From Methanocella_A sp963792125 (lineage in GTDB: Archaea; Halobacteriota; Methanocellia; Methanocellales; Methanocellaceae), in the NCBI GenBank assembly GCA_963792125.1, contig CAWBVA010000012.1, forward strand, positions 1 to 64,000: DNA of 64,000 bases, given 5' to 3'. A program made the translations under genes and the position numbers. Under the pieces are notes generated by a model. That model had not been told where the DNA came from. It searched no databases and saw nothing but the letters and a program-made list of their open reading frames with translations. Of this stretch, positions 1 to 8,976 are shown piece by piece; position 1 is the first letter of the stretch; each line of letters starts with the position of its first letter.

Positions 1-59
1 TTACCTATTAAACCTTATGTAATCTAAATCGATTTACATGCGCCAGGTACAGTCGCCTA

Positions 60-862
60 TTAGTCGTAGGTAACGATGCCCGGGAGCTGGAACATGCCCG
101 TAAACACGCAGGCCAGCAGGATGACAAATAAGACAACGGCCACCGCCAGGACGACGAAATCGGCCGCCGCAAACCGGCTGCGGCGCAGTGTAGTGCGCCA
201 CGGCCTGATGCCGAAAGCCCGGCCTTCCATGGAGATGACCAGCACATCGACCTTGGACAGCGCCGAGACGACCAGCGGCAGCAGCGTATAGCGTGCAGAA
301 TTGATCAACGCCCGCAGCCCCTGCCCTTCGATGTCCAGTCCCCGGGCCTGCTGTGCGCACCGGACGGTTCCGGCCTCCGACTCGAACACGGGAATGAACC
401 GGATGGCGGTGACCAGCATGAAGCCGTAGCGGTATGGAACCCCTGCCCGGATGAGCGCATAGGCAAGCTCTCCCGGGTCGGTGGTGAACACGAAGATGGC
501 GCTGGCCAGGATGATACAGACGAAGCGCAGTGCCAGCACGATGCCGACCATCACGCCGTGCGACGTTACCGGAATGGTGAACAGAACGAGAGGTATCGAG
601 AAGTAGACGGTACACCCTAGTTGAAGATCACCTCCACCAGGAAGAGCAGCACCGCGAATGACAGCAGGAACCGGGAGGTAAGCAACGATGCAAGACTCGA
701 CCTACATTGCTATGATGGCGACCAATGACAGGAAGACCAGCAGCTCGATCGGTATGCTGGCGAAGAGGAAGATGCCGACGCTGAACAGTACAAGCACGAT
801 CAGCTTCGTCAGCGGGTTAAGGGCGTGCAGGAAGGTGTCCCCGCCTCGTACTTGACCCTCAC
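60..862 (-). CDS. ECF transporter transmembrane subunit EcfT (YkoC-like), frame broken
   Basis: Membrane coupling subunit of an energy-coupling-factor vitamin importer; it links the substrate-binding protein to the two ATPase domains. The C-terminal 164 residues are continuous (60-554), with several hydrophobic helices and the ARG-type coupling motif region (QQARGLD). The typical N-terminus (YEAG-DTFLHALNPLTK, matching the family pattern PGDxxLHxLDPRTK) lies upstream at 862-700, but three frame changes near 840, 697 and 617 separate the pieces. The chosen start is a GTG overlapping the stop of the ATPase gene (GTGA), so the two are translationally coupled. Total length of about 265 codons is normal for EcfT. 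Either sequencing indels or real decay; family call is firm, functionality is not. Confidence 0.8.
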
Positions 863-2395
863 GGGCATCCCCCCGGAAGGTATTCTTTCATGCCCAGCGC
901 TTCGATCTTCAGCCGGGCGGCCTCAGGCGCGTCGTCCACCGCTATCCGGCCGTCGAGGAAGAGCACCACTCGATCGCAGTGCCGGTATACCATGTCGATG
1001 TCATGGGACACCATCAGGACGGTCTTGCCCTCTCGCTTCAGCGTCTGCAGCTCCTCAGTCATTGCAGCCACGTTGAAATAGTCCTGGCCGACGAAGGGCT
1101 CATCCAGCAACAACAGCCGTGGCTGGTGCGGGAGTACTGAGCAGATATTAAGGCGACGCTTCTCGCCGAAGCTGAGCCCAACGGGTCCGGTCCGCGTAAC
1201 GGAAGCCCGAACCGTTGCAGCTCGTCGTCCACCCGGCAATCGCGCGTCTCCCGGTCGATGCCAAAGTTATTACAGGCGAACCCCGCTTCGCCCCGTACGG
1301 TACGCTCGAAGATCTGGTGGTTCGGGTTCTGGAACACGTATCCGGCCATGCGGGCGAGACGAGAGACCTTTCCGGCCTTCGTGCTTTCGCCGCAGACCGT
1401 ACTGACCCCTGCGCAGGCTTGTGTATCCCGATCAAATGCGCCAGGAACGTAGTCTTACCCGAGCCGTTGGGCCCGATAATGCCGACGATCTCCCCGGTGC
1501 ACGCCTTAAAGGAAATGTCATGCAGCACCTCTTTGCCATTATAGGAAAAACGCAGGCCTTCGACATTCACCAGTTCCTCGCAGGGCGTACCTGCCTGGCG
1601 ATTCTCGTGGGCACAGCGCCATTCGGCCCCGGGCTCTGCAGGCAGCCTTATGCCCATCGCTTTGATGCGTTCCCGGTAGAGACGGAGGACTACGTCCGGC
1701 TTGCCGTCCATGACAATACGGCCGCAGTCCATGACGAGCAGCCGGTCCGCGAGCGGCATGATGCGGTCCAGCTTGTGCTCGATCACGATGATGGTCAGGC
1801 CTGACTCCTGCCGCAGCCGGGCGATGGCTGCCAGCACTTCCGCCGTAGACGTGGGGTCCAGGTTAGAGGTAGGCTCGTCGAGGATGAGCACGCGGGGCTG
1901 CATGGCAAGGATAGAAGCGATGGCCACTCGCTGTTTCTCCCCGCCGGACAGCTCATAGATGTCCCGTCCACGGAGATAAGTCGCATCAACCAGCGCAAGC
2001 GATCGCTCGACACGCTTCCGGACCTCGTCGAGGGGCAGAGCCAGGTTCTCCGGGCCGAAGGCGACCTCGTCGTCGACCTCCAGGGTACAGAGCTGCGATT
2101 CCGGGTCCTGCTGCACGATGCCGACTATCGTAGAGAGGTCGGCCAGGCTGGCACTGTCGGTGTGAAGGCCACCGGCGACGACGCTGCCTTCCAGTTTTCC
2201 CTCGATGACATGCGGTATGTAGCCCCCGATGGCCATGGCCAGCGTCGACTTCCCGCAGCCCGACGGGCCGGTGATTGCCACAAATTCGCCTTCCGGGATG
2301 TCGAGGCTGATGCCGTCCAGCGCCCGGCGATCGGAGTTATAGAAGGAGAAAGAGAGCCCGCTGACGGATAAGACGTGCATTGCAGGGGAGGTCAT
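859..2395 (-). CDS. ECF transporter double ATPase (YkoD-like), frame broken in second half
   Basis: Fused pair of ABC ATPase domains that powers the ECF importer. Domain 1: Walker A GPSGCGKST at residues 43-51, signature LSGGEKQR at 149-156, Walker B ILDEP at 171-175. Domain 2 starts near residue 275, with Walker A GPNGSGKTT at 308-316, Q-loop VFQNPNHQIF, signature LSFGEKRR and Walker B LLLLDEP. Two apparent missing bases, near 1400 and 1168, split domain 2 over three frames; rejoined it is about 510 residues, the size of YkoD-type fused EcfA1A2. It lies between the substrate component (upstream) and EcfT (downstream), overlapping the latter's start. Each segment keeps all motifs, which favours sequence error over an old pseudogene. 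Confidence 0.85.
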
Positions 2396-2399
2396 GGCT

Positions 2400-3467
2400 T
2401 CAGTACACCCTGATCTTGTTGACTTTTCTCACCCACATGCCGCCCGCGAACTCAGGGGCCACGAGCCGGATATACTCCGAATCGCTCTCCACGTCAGAGA
2501 TGTTCAGCAGCAGGTTTTTCCCGCGGATTTCCGAGAGGTTAAAGGTCTGGTAATAGCCGTCATTGGCAATCACATCGATCTTCGTCGCATCTGCGCTTAC
2601 TCGCGCGTCATCGAGCAGGTAGTCGAGCGACAGCCCGGAGTAATCCTGGGCAGGCGTAATGTTTATAGGTCCCGTCCATGGGTGTATTGACGGTAATGAA
2701 ATCCGACCGGTACGTCGGCAGGTAATAGTCTTTCGGCTCGACGATCTTTCCGGTCACATGGACCACCATCGGATCTTCTCTCACCTGGACCAGCGCGAAA
2801 TAGTAGATCGCCGAGAAGAGGATAGCGACCGCGAGCACCAGCGCGAACGCTTTGGGAATACTGAACGACAGGATGCTCTTTTTCGATTTCTCCCGGCGCA
2901 CGATGCCCGCGTCCTCGAGGTTATCCACGATGCCGCCGGTGAAGTAGCCGGCCATCACGGCGCCCGAGACGAAAGCCAGTCCGCCCCAGATGCCGAACAG
3001 ATAAACGTTGCCGTAGGAGTTGTAGAGCACCTGGAATACGAGGACATTGGCGAACGCGCCGAGGCCTCCGCCCAGCATATAGGCACCGTGCGATACTTCC
3101 GGAGTGGCCAGTAGCCTAGCTCGGCGCCAAGGCCCTCGATCATCGAGATTAGCACGACGATAATGCCATGCGGGTTGCCGGTGATGAACTCCACGAACCC
3201 CTTGACTGCCCCGCCTATCAGCCCGGCGCCAACCTTGCGGGTGATGGCGATCATCAGGAGCAGCCACAGGACATGCAGGCCGGCGACCACGTTCCCTGCG
3301 CCGAACGGGACGCCGACGAGGTGGTTGATCATATTAGCGAGGTAGCTGACATACGTCGACAGGACGCCGCCGAGCGCTGCGAGCACGGCAATGACGAGAA
3401 GGTCCCGGGTGCTGAAGTAGTATTTGCTGGCCATCGAGATCACGTAGTAATTGTTTTTAGTTAACAA
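2400..3467 (-). CDS. ECF substrate component (YkoE-like) with C-terminal molybdopterin-oxidoreductase-like domain, frame broken
   Basis: N-terminal half: six or so hydrophobic helices with the YkoE pattern (GAGLIGGAVKGFVEFITGNPHG, then MIEGLGAELGYW and YMLGGGLGAFANV), the family associated with thiamine or hydroxymethylpyrimidine uptake. After the membrane part (about residue 200) comes an extracellular domain of about 110 residues. Its pattern GLSLDYLLDDA, NDGYYQTFNLSEIRG and WVRKVNKIRVY resembles the oxidoreductase molybdopterin-binding fold, but no cofactor-binding Cys is visible. Two frame changes: a missing base near 3100 and an extra A in AAA near 2657. Without the second correction the final 85 residues are lost. 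First gene of the importer operon. Substrate assignment is by family resemblance only. Confidence 0.75.
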
Positions 3468-3530
3468 TAACTATTTTAGTAAAGTGTTATACTTATACAG
3501 GCTGGATATATAGGTTTTGAGGATGGGAGA

Positions 3531-4304
3531 TTGCAGCCGGAACAGGCTTTACTGATCACAGGCGCAGCGGCATCTGGCACATTTATCATTTCCATAGTAA
3601 CCTCCCATAGAAGATATGCGAAATATTGCGGGTTTGTCAGCTGCGCCGTGATAATATTAGCGCTGGCGTTGCGGTGGTATACCACTGGGCGGCCGCCATG
3701 GGCAGAGCTCTACGAGTCCGCGGCGCTGCTGGCGTTGATCACCGGCCTGGCCGCAGCCGCATTATACCGTAAGGATGAGCCGGCGCCACTCTGCCTGGGA
3801 CTGTCCGGCTTATCGATCCTTCTATCCCTCTTTTCGGCGTTTCTCTGGGAGCCGAATCCAGTGCTGTCAGAGGCGCTGAACAGCGGCTGGCTCCTGGTCC
3901 ACGTGCCAGTAGTCATTGCAGCTTACGGCCTGTTCGCCATCTCGGCAATGGCATCGGCTGCAATCATTTATTTCCTGCTGAAGGGCAAAAGAGACGCCCC
4001 GGCGTTCGCGAGGCTGGACAGGATAGCCAGCATATCTGTCTACACAGGCCTGACATTACTCATTGCTGGTACGCTCATGGGTGCGATATGGGCGAATGCC
4101 GCCTGGGGCTCATACTGGTCGTGGGACCCGAAGGAGACCTGGGCACTGATCACTATTGTCATATATGCGCTATATACAGGCTTGCGTCTCCGGGGCATGA
4201 AAGGCGAGGACGCCGCATACATTTCCATGCTGGGCTTCCTGTCAGTCATTTTCACTTATGTCGGTGTGTCGTATCTGATACCGGGCCTGCACAGCTATGC
4301 ATGA
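3531..4304 (+). CDS. ccsA: CcsA/ResC-like cytochrome c assembly (heme-handling) membrane protein
   Basis: 257-residue multi-pass protein of the CcmC/CcmF/CcsA family, which carries heme to the outer face of the membrane for attachment to apocytochrome c. It holds the tryptophan-rich WWD-type motif (WGSYWSWDPKETWALIT, residues about 190-206) and flanking histidines (LVHVPV near 124, GLHSYA at the C-terminus) that usually ligate heme. The start is a TTG at 3531 preceded by a GAGGATGGGAGA purine tract; the nearby ATG at 3523 is out of frame. The gene stands alone: no CcsB/ResB, thioredoxin or c-type cytochrome neighbour is visible, so its partner must lie elsewhere or its role differs. Confidence 0.85.
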   Translation: MQPEQALLITGAAASGTFIISIVTSHRRYAKYCGFVSCAVIILALALRWYTTGRPPWAELYESAALLALITGLAAAALYRKDEPAPLCLGLSGLSILLSLFSAFLWEPNPVLSEALNSGWLLVHVPVVIAAYGLFAISAMASAAIIYFLLKGKRDAPAFARLDRIASISVYTGLTLLIAGTLMGAIWANAAWGSYWSWDPKETWALITIVIYALYTGLRLRGMKGEDAAYISMLGFLSVIFTYVGVSYLIPGLHSYA

Positions 4305-4464
4305 AAAAGCGCTAATAATGACAGTAAGTTATATGTATAATTAATAATAATGACATATTATCGCATTAGCATAGTACCTCTGTGCTCGTTCTACATGTGC
4401 TTCTGTCCCGTCTAACAATGCAGAGCACTCACGCACACTGTATCCTGCCTGCGGGTCAATTAAA

Positions 4465-4701
4465 ATGCCGGTGAAAAAGATGTTAAAACTTCCAGAACGG
4501 ATAAACAGCGGAATCATCGTGGCTACGGGAGCAATAGTGTCTATCACAGGGCTTGCCGGATGCGCCATCTTTTCAATTACTCCTTCCGGTACAATAGGCC
4601 TGCACCCGGTATTTACGGCAATCGCTATGATCGGCATAGCGATCGTAATCAGCAGCTCGTTCGTCGAAGCCGGGGCCGTAAGAGAAAAGCCAGGATTCTG
4701 A
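4465..4701 (+). CDS. Possible small two-helix membrane protein
   Basis: 78 residues with two clear hydrophobic stretches (about 16-38 and 46-67) and charged ends (MPVKKMLKLPERINSG at the start, VREKPGF at the end). That is a normal layout for a small membrane protein. No family recognised. An AT-rich tract with TATA-like words lies 80-140 bases upstream; the ribosome site is weak (GGGTCA). A longer open frame exists on the other strand (4341-4775) but reads as its mirror image, without a clear ribosome site. Coding status is uncertain. Confidence 0.4.
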   Translation: MPVKKMLKLPERINSGIIVATGAIVSITGLAGCAIFSITPSGTIGLHPVFTAIAMIGIAIVISSSFVEAGAVREKPGF

Positions 4702-4883
4702 CAATTCATACTGAGCATTAAAATGCCCCCTAAAAAGCATAGACCGATCACACCCAGTATAAAGGTTGCAGGCAATACCTATCCAGTTTCAATAAATAAC
4801 TTGTAATTAACGCTTTTTTAATAAATAAAATCATTATATGCCACTATATTCGATTACGAGATGATATAGCGCTCTAAATGAAA

Positions 4884-4894
4884 GTATATATAAT
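4884..4894 (+). promoter_or_regulatory. TATA box for the PKD protein gene
   Basis: GTATATATAAT fits an archaeal TATA element. Transcription would begin near 4920, leaving a leader of about 125 bases before the ATG at 5045. The leader has small stems (CTGCC...GGCAG, CAGATATTATCTG) that match no riboswitch I know. Apart from this promoter and leader, I see nothing in the 4702-5044 gap. Confidence 0.5.
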
Positions 4895-5044
4895 ATCTGC
4901 CCCTCTTTTCGTTATTGTATGACAGATTGGCCTTATCTGCCCCGGAATCGGCAGCGATCACGGGACAGGCTGGCGACGCCCGTGGCGTTTCCGGAAAGGC
5001 CTCCACCGATAAATGCTACAGATATTATCTGAGGCGACTGTATA

Positions 5045-5789
5045 ATGAAAAAGTTAAGCATATTCATGATAGCCCTCGTGACGATAGCCGCAGTCGCGCG
5101 GGGAACGACTGCCCGTGCCGAACCGGGGAGCCTGTCGGCAGCTTTCGTGGCGGACGTCAACACCGGCGCCGCCCCGTTGACCGTGCACTTCACCGATACC
5201 AGCGGAGGCAGCCCGGCCGGGTGGCAGTGGGACTTCGGCGACGGCAGCTACTCGACGCTGCAGAACCCTGTTTATACCTACAACACCCCGGGCAGGTATA
5301 CCGTGGCGCTGACAGTGACTGACGGCGTGCAGTCTGACACGATGAGCGGTGACGTCGTCATAACAAATCCCCTGGTCACCACCCCGACACCAAACCCGGC
5401 CAGGACCCCGGTAATCGTACGGCCGATACTGGTGCCGGTCAAAAACCCCACCACAGCGGCCTCCGCACTACGAGCAGCCACCGGCAGAGAAACAGCCGAT
5501 ATACAAGGACCAGCCGGTAAAGAAAGCTCCGGTGAAGACGCCGATAAAGTCACCTGATAAAACTCCGGTAAAATCCCCCGAAAAGACTCCGCAGAAGACA
5601 CCTGTAAAGTCGCCGGATAAGACGCCACAAAGGTTCCGCAAAAGCCCGGAGAACACCCCGGGAACCGGACGGGTCACCGGAAATAGCCGGGTATACGATC
5701 AATCCAGCCGCGTGTGGCCTGACATAAGTCTGCTCGCCACTTTTTTGATCATTTCTTTTTACTCTTCTGTATTTTTTGGTCAGAAATAG
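5045..5789 (+). CDS. Secreted PKD-domain surface protein with Lys-Thr-Pro repeat tail, frame broken
   Basis: Residues 1-25 form a signal peptide (MKKLSIFMIALVTIAAVA, cut near ARA-EP). Residues about 30-108 are one PKD domain, with the hallmark WQWDFGDGS and YTYNTPGRYTVALTV, a beta-sandwich common on methanogen cell surfaces. A Pro/Thr linker follows. An extra base near 5440-5450 then shifts the frame; the intended frame continues with PPQRPPHYEQPPAEKQP and a run of (K)TPxKSPxK units, and ends in a hydrophobic segment (DISLLATFLIISFYSSVFF) that could anchor it. The unshifted reading stops at 5557 with a compositionally odd tail. A second shift near 5640 cannot be excluded, which would end the protein earlier. 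Role probably adhesion or cell-envelope structure. Confidence 0.75.
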
Positions 5790-5801
5790 TATAGGCTGGC
5801 A

Positions 5802-5997
5802 CGCACTACGCTGCGCTTGCGGCCACAAAGACACTAAGGAAATGAAGACACAAAAGACGGAAGACACGAAGGACGGTAAGACACAAAGGGTTTAACATAA
5901 AATCCTTTGTGTCTTAATCGTCTTTGTGTCTTCCGTTTTAATCTTTGTTCCCTTTCGTCTCTTCGTGTCTTTGTGGCCGCAAGCGCAGCGTAGTGCG
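5802..5997. repeat. Family A long hairpin (CACAAAGACAC words)
   Basis: A 196-base inverted repeat with perfect 33-bp outer arms (5802-5834 and 5965-5997). Degenerate inner arms are built from ACACAAAGG and GAAGACACGAAGG words. It lies between the convergent PKD and UbiA genes, starting 12 bases after the PKD stop, so it could end transcription from both sides. Confidence 0.9.
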
Positions 5998-6039
5998 ATC
6001 CGAACCAACGATCCAAAAAAATACAGAAGCACCTTCTTT

Positions 6040-6918
6040 TTAAAGAGCGCTAATGATAACAAACGCGACGATGAAAATGGTCATGGTCAGGTATAGCTGG
6101 CGGGTTTTTCTCCGGCCCTCTGCTATGGTCTGGCTTGTCAGGAGCTTACCCGCAAAGTACAATATAGCGAGGCCCATAGGGACTAAAATGACAAGGTAGA
6201 CGCTTTCGAGCCAGCCCATGACGACAGGGAGAAAGCTGACCATGACCATTAATACGAATAACAGGCTGGAAACGCGCAGGGCATACTGTTTACCGTGCTG
6301 CCTCGCAATGCTCCGCACTGATCGCCTTGCATCGCCTTCCATGTCCATGGCGCCGTTGGCAATCTCCTCGCCGAGGTCGAAGATAAAAGCCAGCGTGGCG
6401 AAGGTCCACAGGACAGCGTTGAACGGCTCGCCGGCCGCCACTCCGCCGCAGATGAACGTCATGGCCACCGATAGCGCGACCATCATGTTCCCGGGCAGCC
6501 CGGTCTCCTTATACCGCCAGTTGTACAGGATGCTCACGATCCACATCGCCACGGCGATGCCCAGGGCAAGAGGGTTTAGCAGCCCGGCTGCCACGAAGCC
6601 GGCGACGGAAAACAGGGCGATGAGAAACATAACTTCGGGCACGGAAATGCGGCCGGAAGGCAGAGGCCTTTGAGGCTGGTTCACCCGGTCCACGGCGAGA
6701 TCGAAATAATCGTTCGAGATCATTGCGGCGCCCGATATGAAAAAGCCCGCAAGGAACCCGAGAAGTCCCGTGGCAACCGGAGGCAGATGCCCGGATGCGA
6801 TGATTTCGCCTGCGACGACACAGATGCCTGCTGCACAGGGTAGCTCAGGCTTCACAAGGTCGGATATTGCCCTCATCCTGGCCACATAGCCGGCCCTTGA
6901 GACTTTTTCCTGCGCCAC
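6040..6918 (-). CDS. UbiA-family prenyltransferase (geranylgeranylglyceryl-phosphate geranylgeranyltransferase-like)
   Basis: 292-residue integral membrane enzyme that transfers an isoprenoid chain to an acceptor. In archaea the usual member makes digeranylgeranylglyceryl phosphate for membrane lipids; a quinone-type role is the alternative. Both Asp-rich Mg-diphosphate motifs are present: NDYFDLAVDRVNQPQRPLPSG (near residues 88-108) and DLGEEIANGAMDMEGD (near 180-195). About eight hydrophobic helices follow the family layout. The start is GTG at 6918 with a good GGGGAGAT ribosome site 5-8 bases upstream. It stands alone between the family A hairpin and a small hypothetical gene. Confidence 0.85.
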   Translation of the reverse strand: MAQEKVSRAGYVARMRAISDLVKPELPCAAGICVVAGEIIASGHLPPVATGLLGFLAGFFISGAAMISNDYFDLAVDRVNQPQRPLPSGRISVPEVMFLIALFSVAGFVAAGLLNPLALGIAVAMWIVSILYNWRYKETGLPGNMMVALSVAMTFICGGVAAGEPFNAVLWTFATLAFIFDLGEEIANGAMDMEGDARRSVRSIARQHGKQYALRVSSLLFVLMVMVSFLPVVMGWLESVYLVILVPMGLAILYFAGKLLTSQTIAEGRRKTRQLYLTMTIFIVAFVIISAL

Positions 6919-6990
6919 GCGATCTCCCCGAACAGTGCATTAATGAGAAAGGCTGCAGGTTAATAACGTTATTGTTATGCCCAGACCAGT

Positions 6991-7420
6991 CTATTCGATG
7001 ATCTCATCGATGTTGTCCAGCACTATCCAGTCGTCGTCATCACCGTTGCCACGGGCCGCGATGGTGAACGGCACCACAGGGTTGATCTCTTCCAGCTCGA
7101 TCAGTGTCAGATATTTCTTGACCGACCACTTGGCCATTTCCACATCACTGAGCTGCAGCTTGCCGGCATGGTCCGCCAGCAGGCATTCCGGCTCGATTCC
7201 CGGTAAGTTTCGGCGAGTCGAACACGTCTCCGGCCGAGGCCGCCGCTTTCACCACGTTCCGGCTGCTGTTGCCCGTAGCAAAGAAGAGCCTGTCCCCGAC
7301 GCTGACCTTCCCGTAGGGCAATTTCTTGCCAAGGGAGCCACGCACCAGCATAGACCGTCCTCCGGCAATCAGCTTATCAAGCTCTTTAAGCGACCTGCTG
7401 ACATATACGACATGATCCAT
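6991..7420 (-). CDS. Small conserved-looking hypothetical protein, frame broken
   Basis: N-terminal 70 residues (MDHVVYVSRSLKELDKLIAGG, then KLPYGKVSVGDRLFFATGNSS) are compact alpha/beta. An extra base near 7205 moves the frame, after which the protein continues EPECLLADHAGKLQLSDVEMAKWSV and ends in an acidic tail (GNGDDDDWIVLDNIDEIIE) at 6991; about 142 residues once joined. The pattern of a short basic helix, KVSVGDRLFF and later strands recalls PUA/ASCH-type RNA-binding folds, but that is only an impression. No family firmly recognised. Read without correction, it stops at 7145 with a Gly/Ala/Cys-rich tail unlike the rest. Confidence 0.6.
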
Positions 7421-7499
7421 AGTACACCATCCACAATGTTCTCACAACAGATCGTTTCTTATATAATAGGCTGACGGTGCATGCATAATGAAAGTAATT

Positions 7500-7553
7500 T
7501 TAGAAAAGGTGTCGGGAAAACCTTTTCCAAAAAGGTTCCCCTGAACGCTTGTT
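7500..7553. repeat. Family B repeat, partial copy
   Basis: The segment GGAAAACCTTTTCCAAAAAGGTTCCCCTGAACGCTT matches the terminal hairpin and the CTGTACGCTT edge of the family B elements at 36524, 47966, 48276 and 60312. Only this end is present, so it is a truncated copy or relic. Confidence 0.65.
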
Positions 7554-7624
7554 AAAAAATATAAATAGATTGCACAAAGTATAGTGATTTGTGTAACTTT
7601 TTGGGCATGCCGGCACCTGACACA

Positions 7625-7724
7625 ACGTACACGACGGCCACGACGTACACGACGTTCGTTAAGGAAACGAGCTTGTGTTAATCTATTAAATAAACATTGT
7701 GTACGTCGTGGCCGTCGTGTACGT
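7625..7724. repeat. Hairpin of ACGTACACGACGGCC words (family A-like)
   Basis: Perfect 26-bp arms at 7625-7650 and 7699-7724 enclose an AT-rich loop (TTGTGTTAATCTATTAAATA). Each arm repeats GTACACGACG twice, making it partly self-complementary, and unlike other family A arms it is not purine-biased. A short relative of the same word (CACAACGTACACTACGTACGA) occurs at 23649-23670. It occupies part of the 1-kb gene-free stretch 7421-8449. Confidence 0.85.
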
Positions 7725-7793
7725 CAGATTCCCCGTGCATGGTTTGTGAGCGATTGTCATCGTGAGCGTGCGTCCTATTCTTTTTTGTTCTAT

Positions 7794-8259
7794 GCGTCTA
7801 GTCACGAAAACACGAAACTACCTTTTTAGATATTACACGAATAACGCGAAATGCACGAAGGGCACGGCTAAATCTCTAAGAACACTAACACACGATTAAT
7901 GCACGAAGACACCAGGGGCACGGTCTAAAACACGAAGAAGCGTCACTAAAGGACTAAGACACTAAATCTAAAACACGAGAGGACGTTGTCGATACATTCT
8001 GTTACCATCGGGGTGGTCAAAGGATCGATAGTCATAGACAGAAATGGCAGTGGGTGACAGGGCCAGCGTTCTTTTCTGTTTTAGATTTGGTGCCGTTCGA
8101 GTCTTTGTGTCACTTGTTCGTGTTTTAGACCGTGCCCTTGGTGTCTTCGTGCATTTAATCGTGAATTCGTGCCATTCGTGAATTGGCCGTGCCCCTAGTG
8201 CATTTAGTGACTTTCGTGTAATATCTAAAAAGTAGTTTAGTGTTTTCGTGACTAGACGC
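7794..8259. repeat. Family A giant imperfect hairpin, 466 bases
   Basis: Outer arms GCGTCTAGTCACGAAAACAC (7794-7813) and its complement (ending 8259) are followed inward by matching blocks TTTTTAGATATTACACGAA / TTTCGTGTAATATCTAAAAA. Then come degenerate runs of GCACGAAGGGCACGG and CACGAAGACACC words. The centre (about 7975-8095) does not pair well and has no convincing gene. Open frames here are Arg/Thr-rich artefacts of the words. Confidence 0.85.
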
Positions 8260-8415
8260 ACAGCCCGACAACCCGTTACCACCAGAAGCACGGGAAATCT
8301 GGTACGTAGTGTTCTGTGCCGGTGAGCCTGTACAAAACATTTCAGGAACGACTATACAAGATGGACGCAAAGCCGCCTTTTTGTCAATTTCCGCAGATAT
8401 TGTGTCATTTGGGTC

Positions 8416-8425
8416 CTATATATCC
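8416..8425 (+). promoter_or_regulatory. TATA box for the flavodoxin gene
   Basis: CTATATATCC lies about 30 bases before the ATG at 8450, and no Shine-Dalgarno site is visible before any candidate start. The spacing suggests a leaderless transcript beginning at or just before that ATG. Confidence 0.5.
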
Positions 8426-8449
8426 CATGTGTAAAGTTTTTAGCACGTG

Positions 8450-8926
8450 ATGACATACATGTCATTTATGGCCCGGTTCATCATAGCGTACAACAGCACG
8501 ACAGGGAACACGAAAGCCATGGCCGATGCCATCGCGGAGGGGGCGAAGTCGCTGAAGATCGACGCGGAGACCATGGACGCTTTCGACGTGAAGATCGACG
8601 ACATTCTTGTCGCGGACGCCATAGGCTTCGGGGTGCCGACTTTCAACTATCATCCGGCGAAACCTATCCTGAAGCTGCTCGACGACCTCGCAGGGCGTGA
8701 CGTGAACGGCAAGATCGCGGTAGTCTTCGGCTCCTATGGCTGGAGCGGCCAGGGCCCGGTGCTGGTGGCAGAACGGCTGCGGCAGATGGGTTTCACTGTC
8801 CTCGACCCGGTGATCAGGGTGAAGTACCAGCCCACGGAGAACGAGCTGTTCGGGTGCAGCCTGCTGGGCAAGGACGTCGCCATGCAGCTGAAGAACATAA
8901 AAAAGACCGTGAGCCTTGAGGCATGA
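8450..8926 (+). CDS. Flavodoxin-like FMN protein
   Basis: About 158 residues. The FMN phosphate-binding loop NSTTGNTKAMADAI sits near residues 15-28; the isoalloxazine loops are GFGVPTFNYHP (about 63-73) and FGSYGWSGQGP (about 93-103). The last resembles the flavodoxin domain of A-type flavoproteins (FprA/rubredoxin:oxygen oxidoreductase), but the diiron domain is missing, so this is a stand-alone electron carrier. The most flavodoxin-like start is MARFIIAY at 8468; upstream ATGs at 8450 and 8459 are in frame, and the TATA spacing favours 8450. No partner is adjacent, although a QueG-like Fe-S protein follows on the other strand. Confidence 0.85.
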   Translation: MTYMSFMARFIIAYNSTTGNTKAMADAIAEGAKSLKIDAETMDAFDVKIDDILVADAIGFGVPTFNYHPAKPILKLLDDLAGRDVNGKIAVVFGSYGWSGQGPVLVAERLRQMGFTVLDPVIRVKYQPTENELFGCSLLGKDVAMQLKNIKKTVSLEA

Positions 8927-8976
8927 CCTTTAGATAGTAGCCGCCAGGCGGCTCGTGCGCGTAACTGCTTGCCCGG

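Noticed and set aside
4341..4775. 144-residue minus-strand hydrophobic ORF
   Set aside because: Mirror of the plus-strand small membrane ORF; its N-terminus has no ribosome site and its C-terminus is not protein-like.
4920..5044. Known riboswitch before the PKD gene
   Set aside because: I could not match TPP, cobalamin or cyclic-di-GMP consensus elements.
5802..8259. CRISPR array
   Set aside because: The repeats are inverted and their words contiguous and degenerate; there are no regular spacers and no cas genes.
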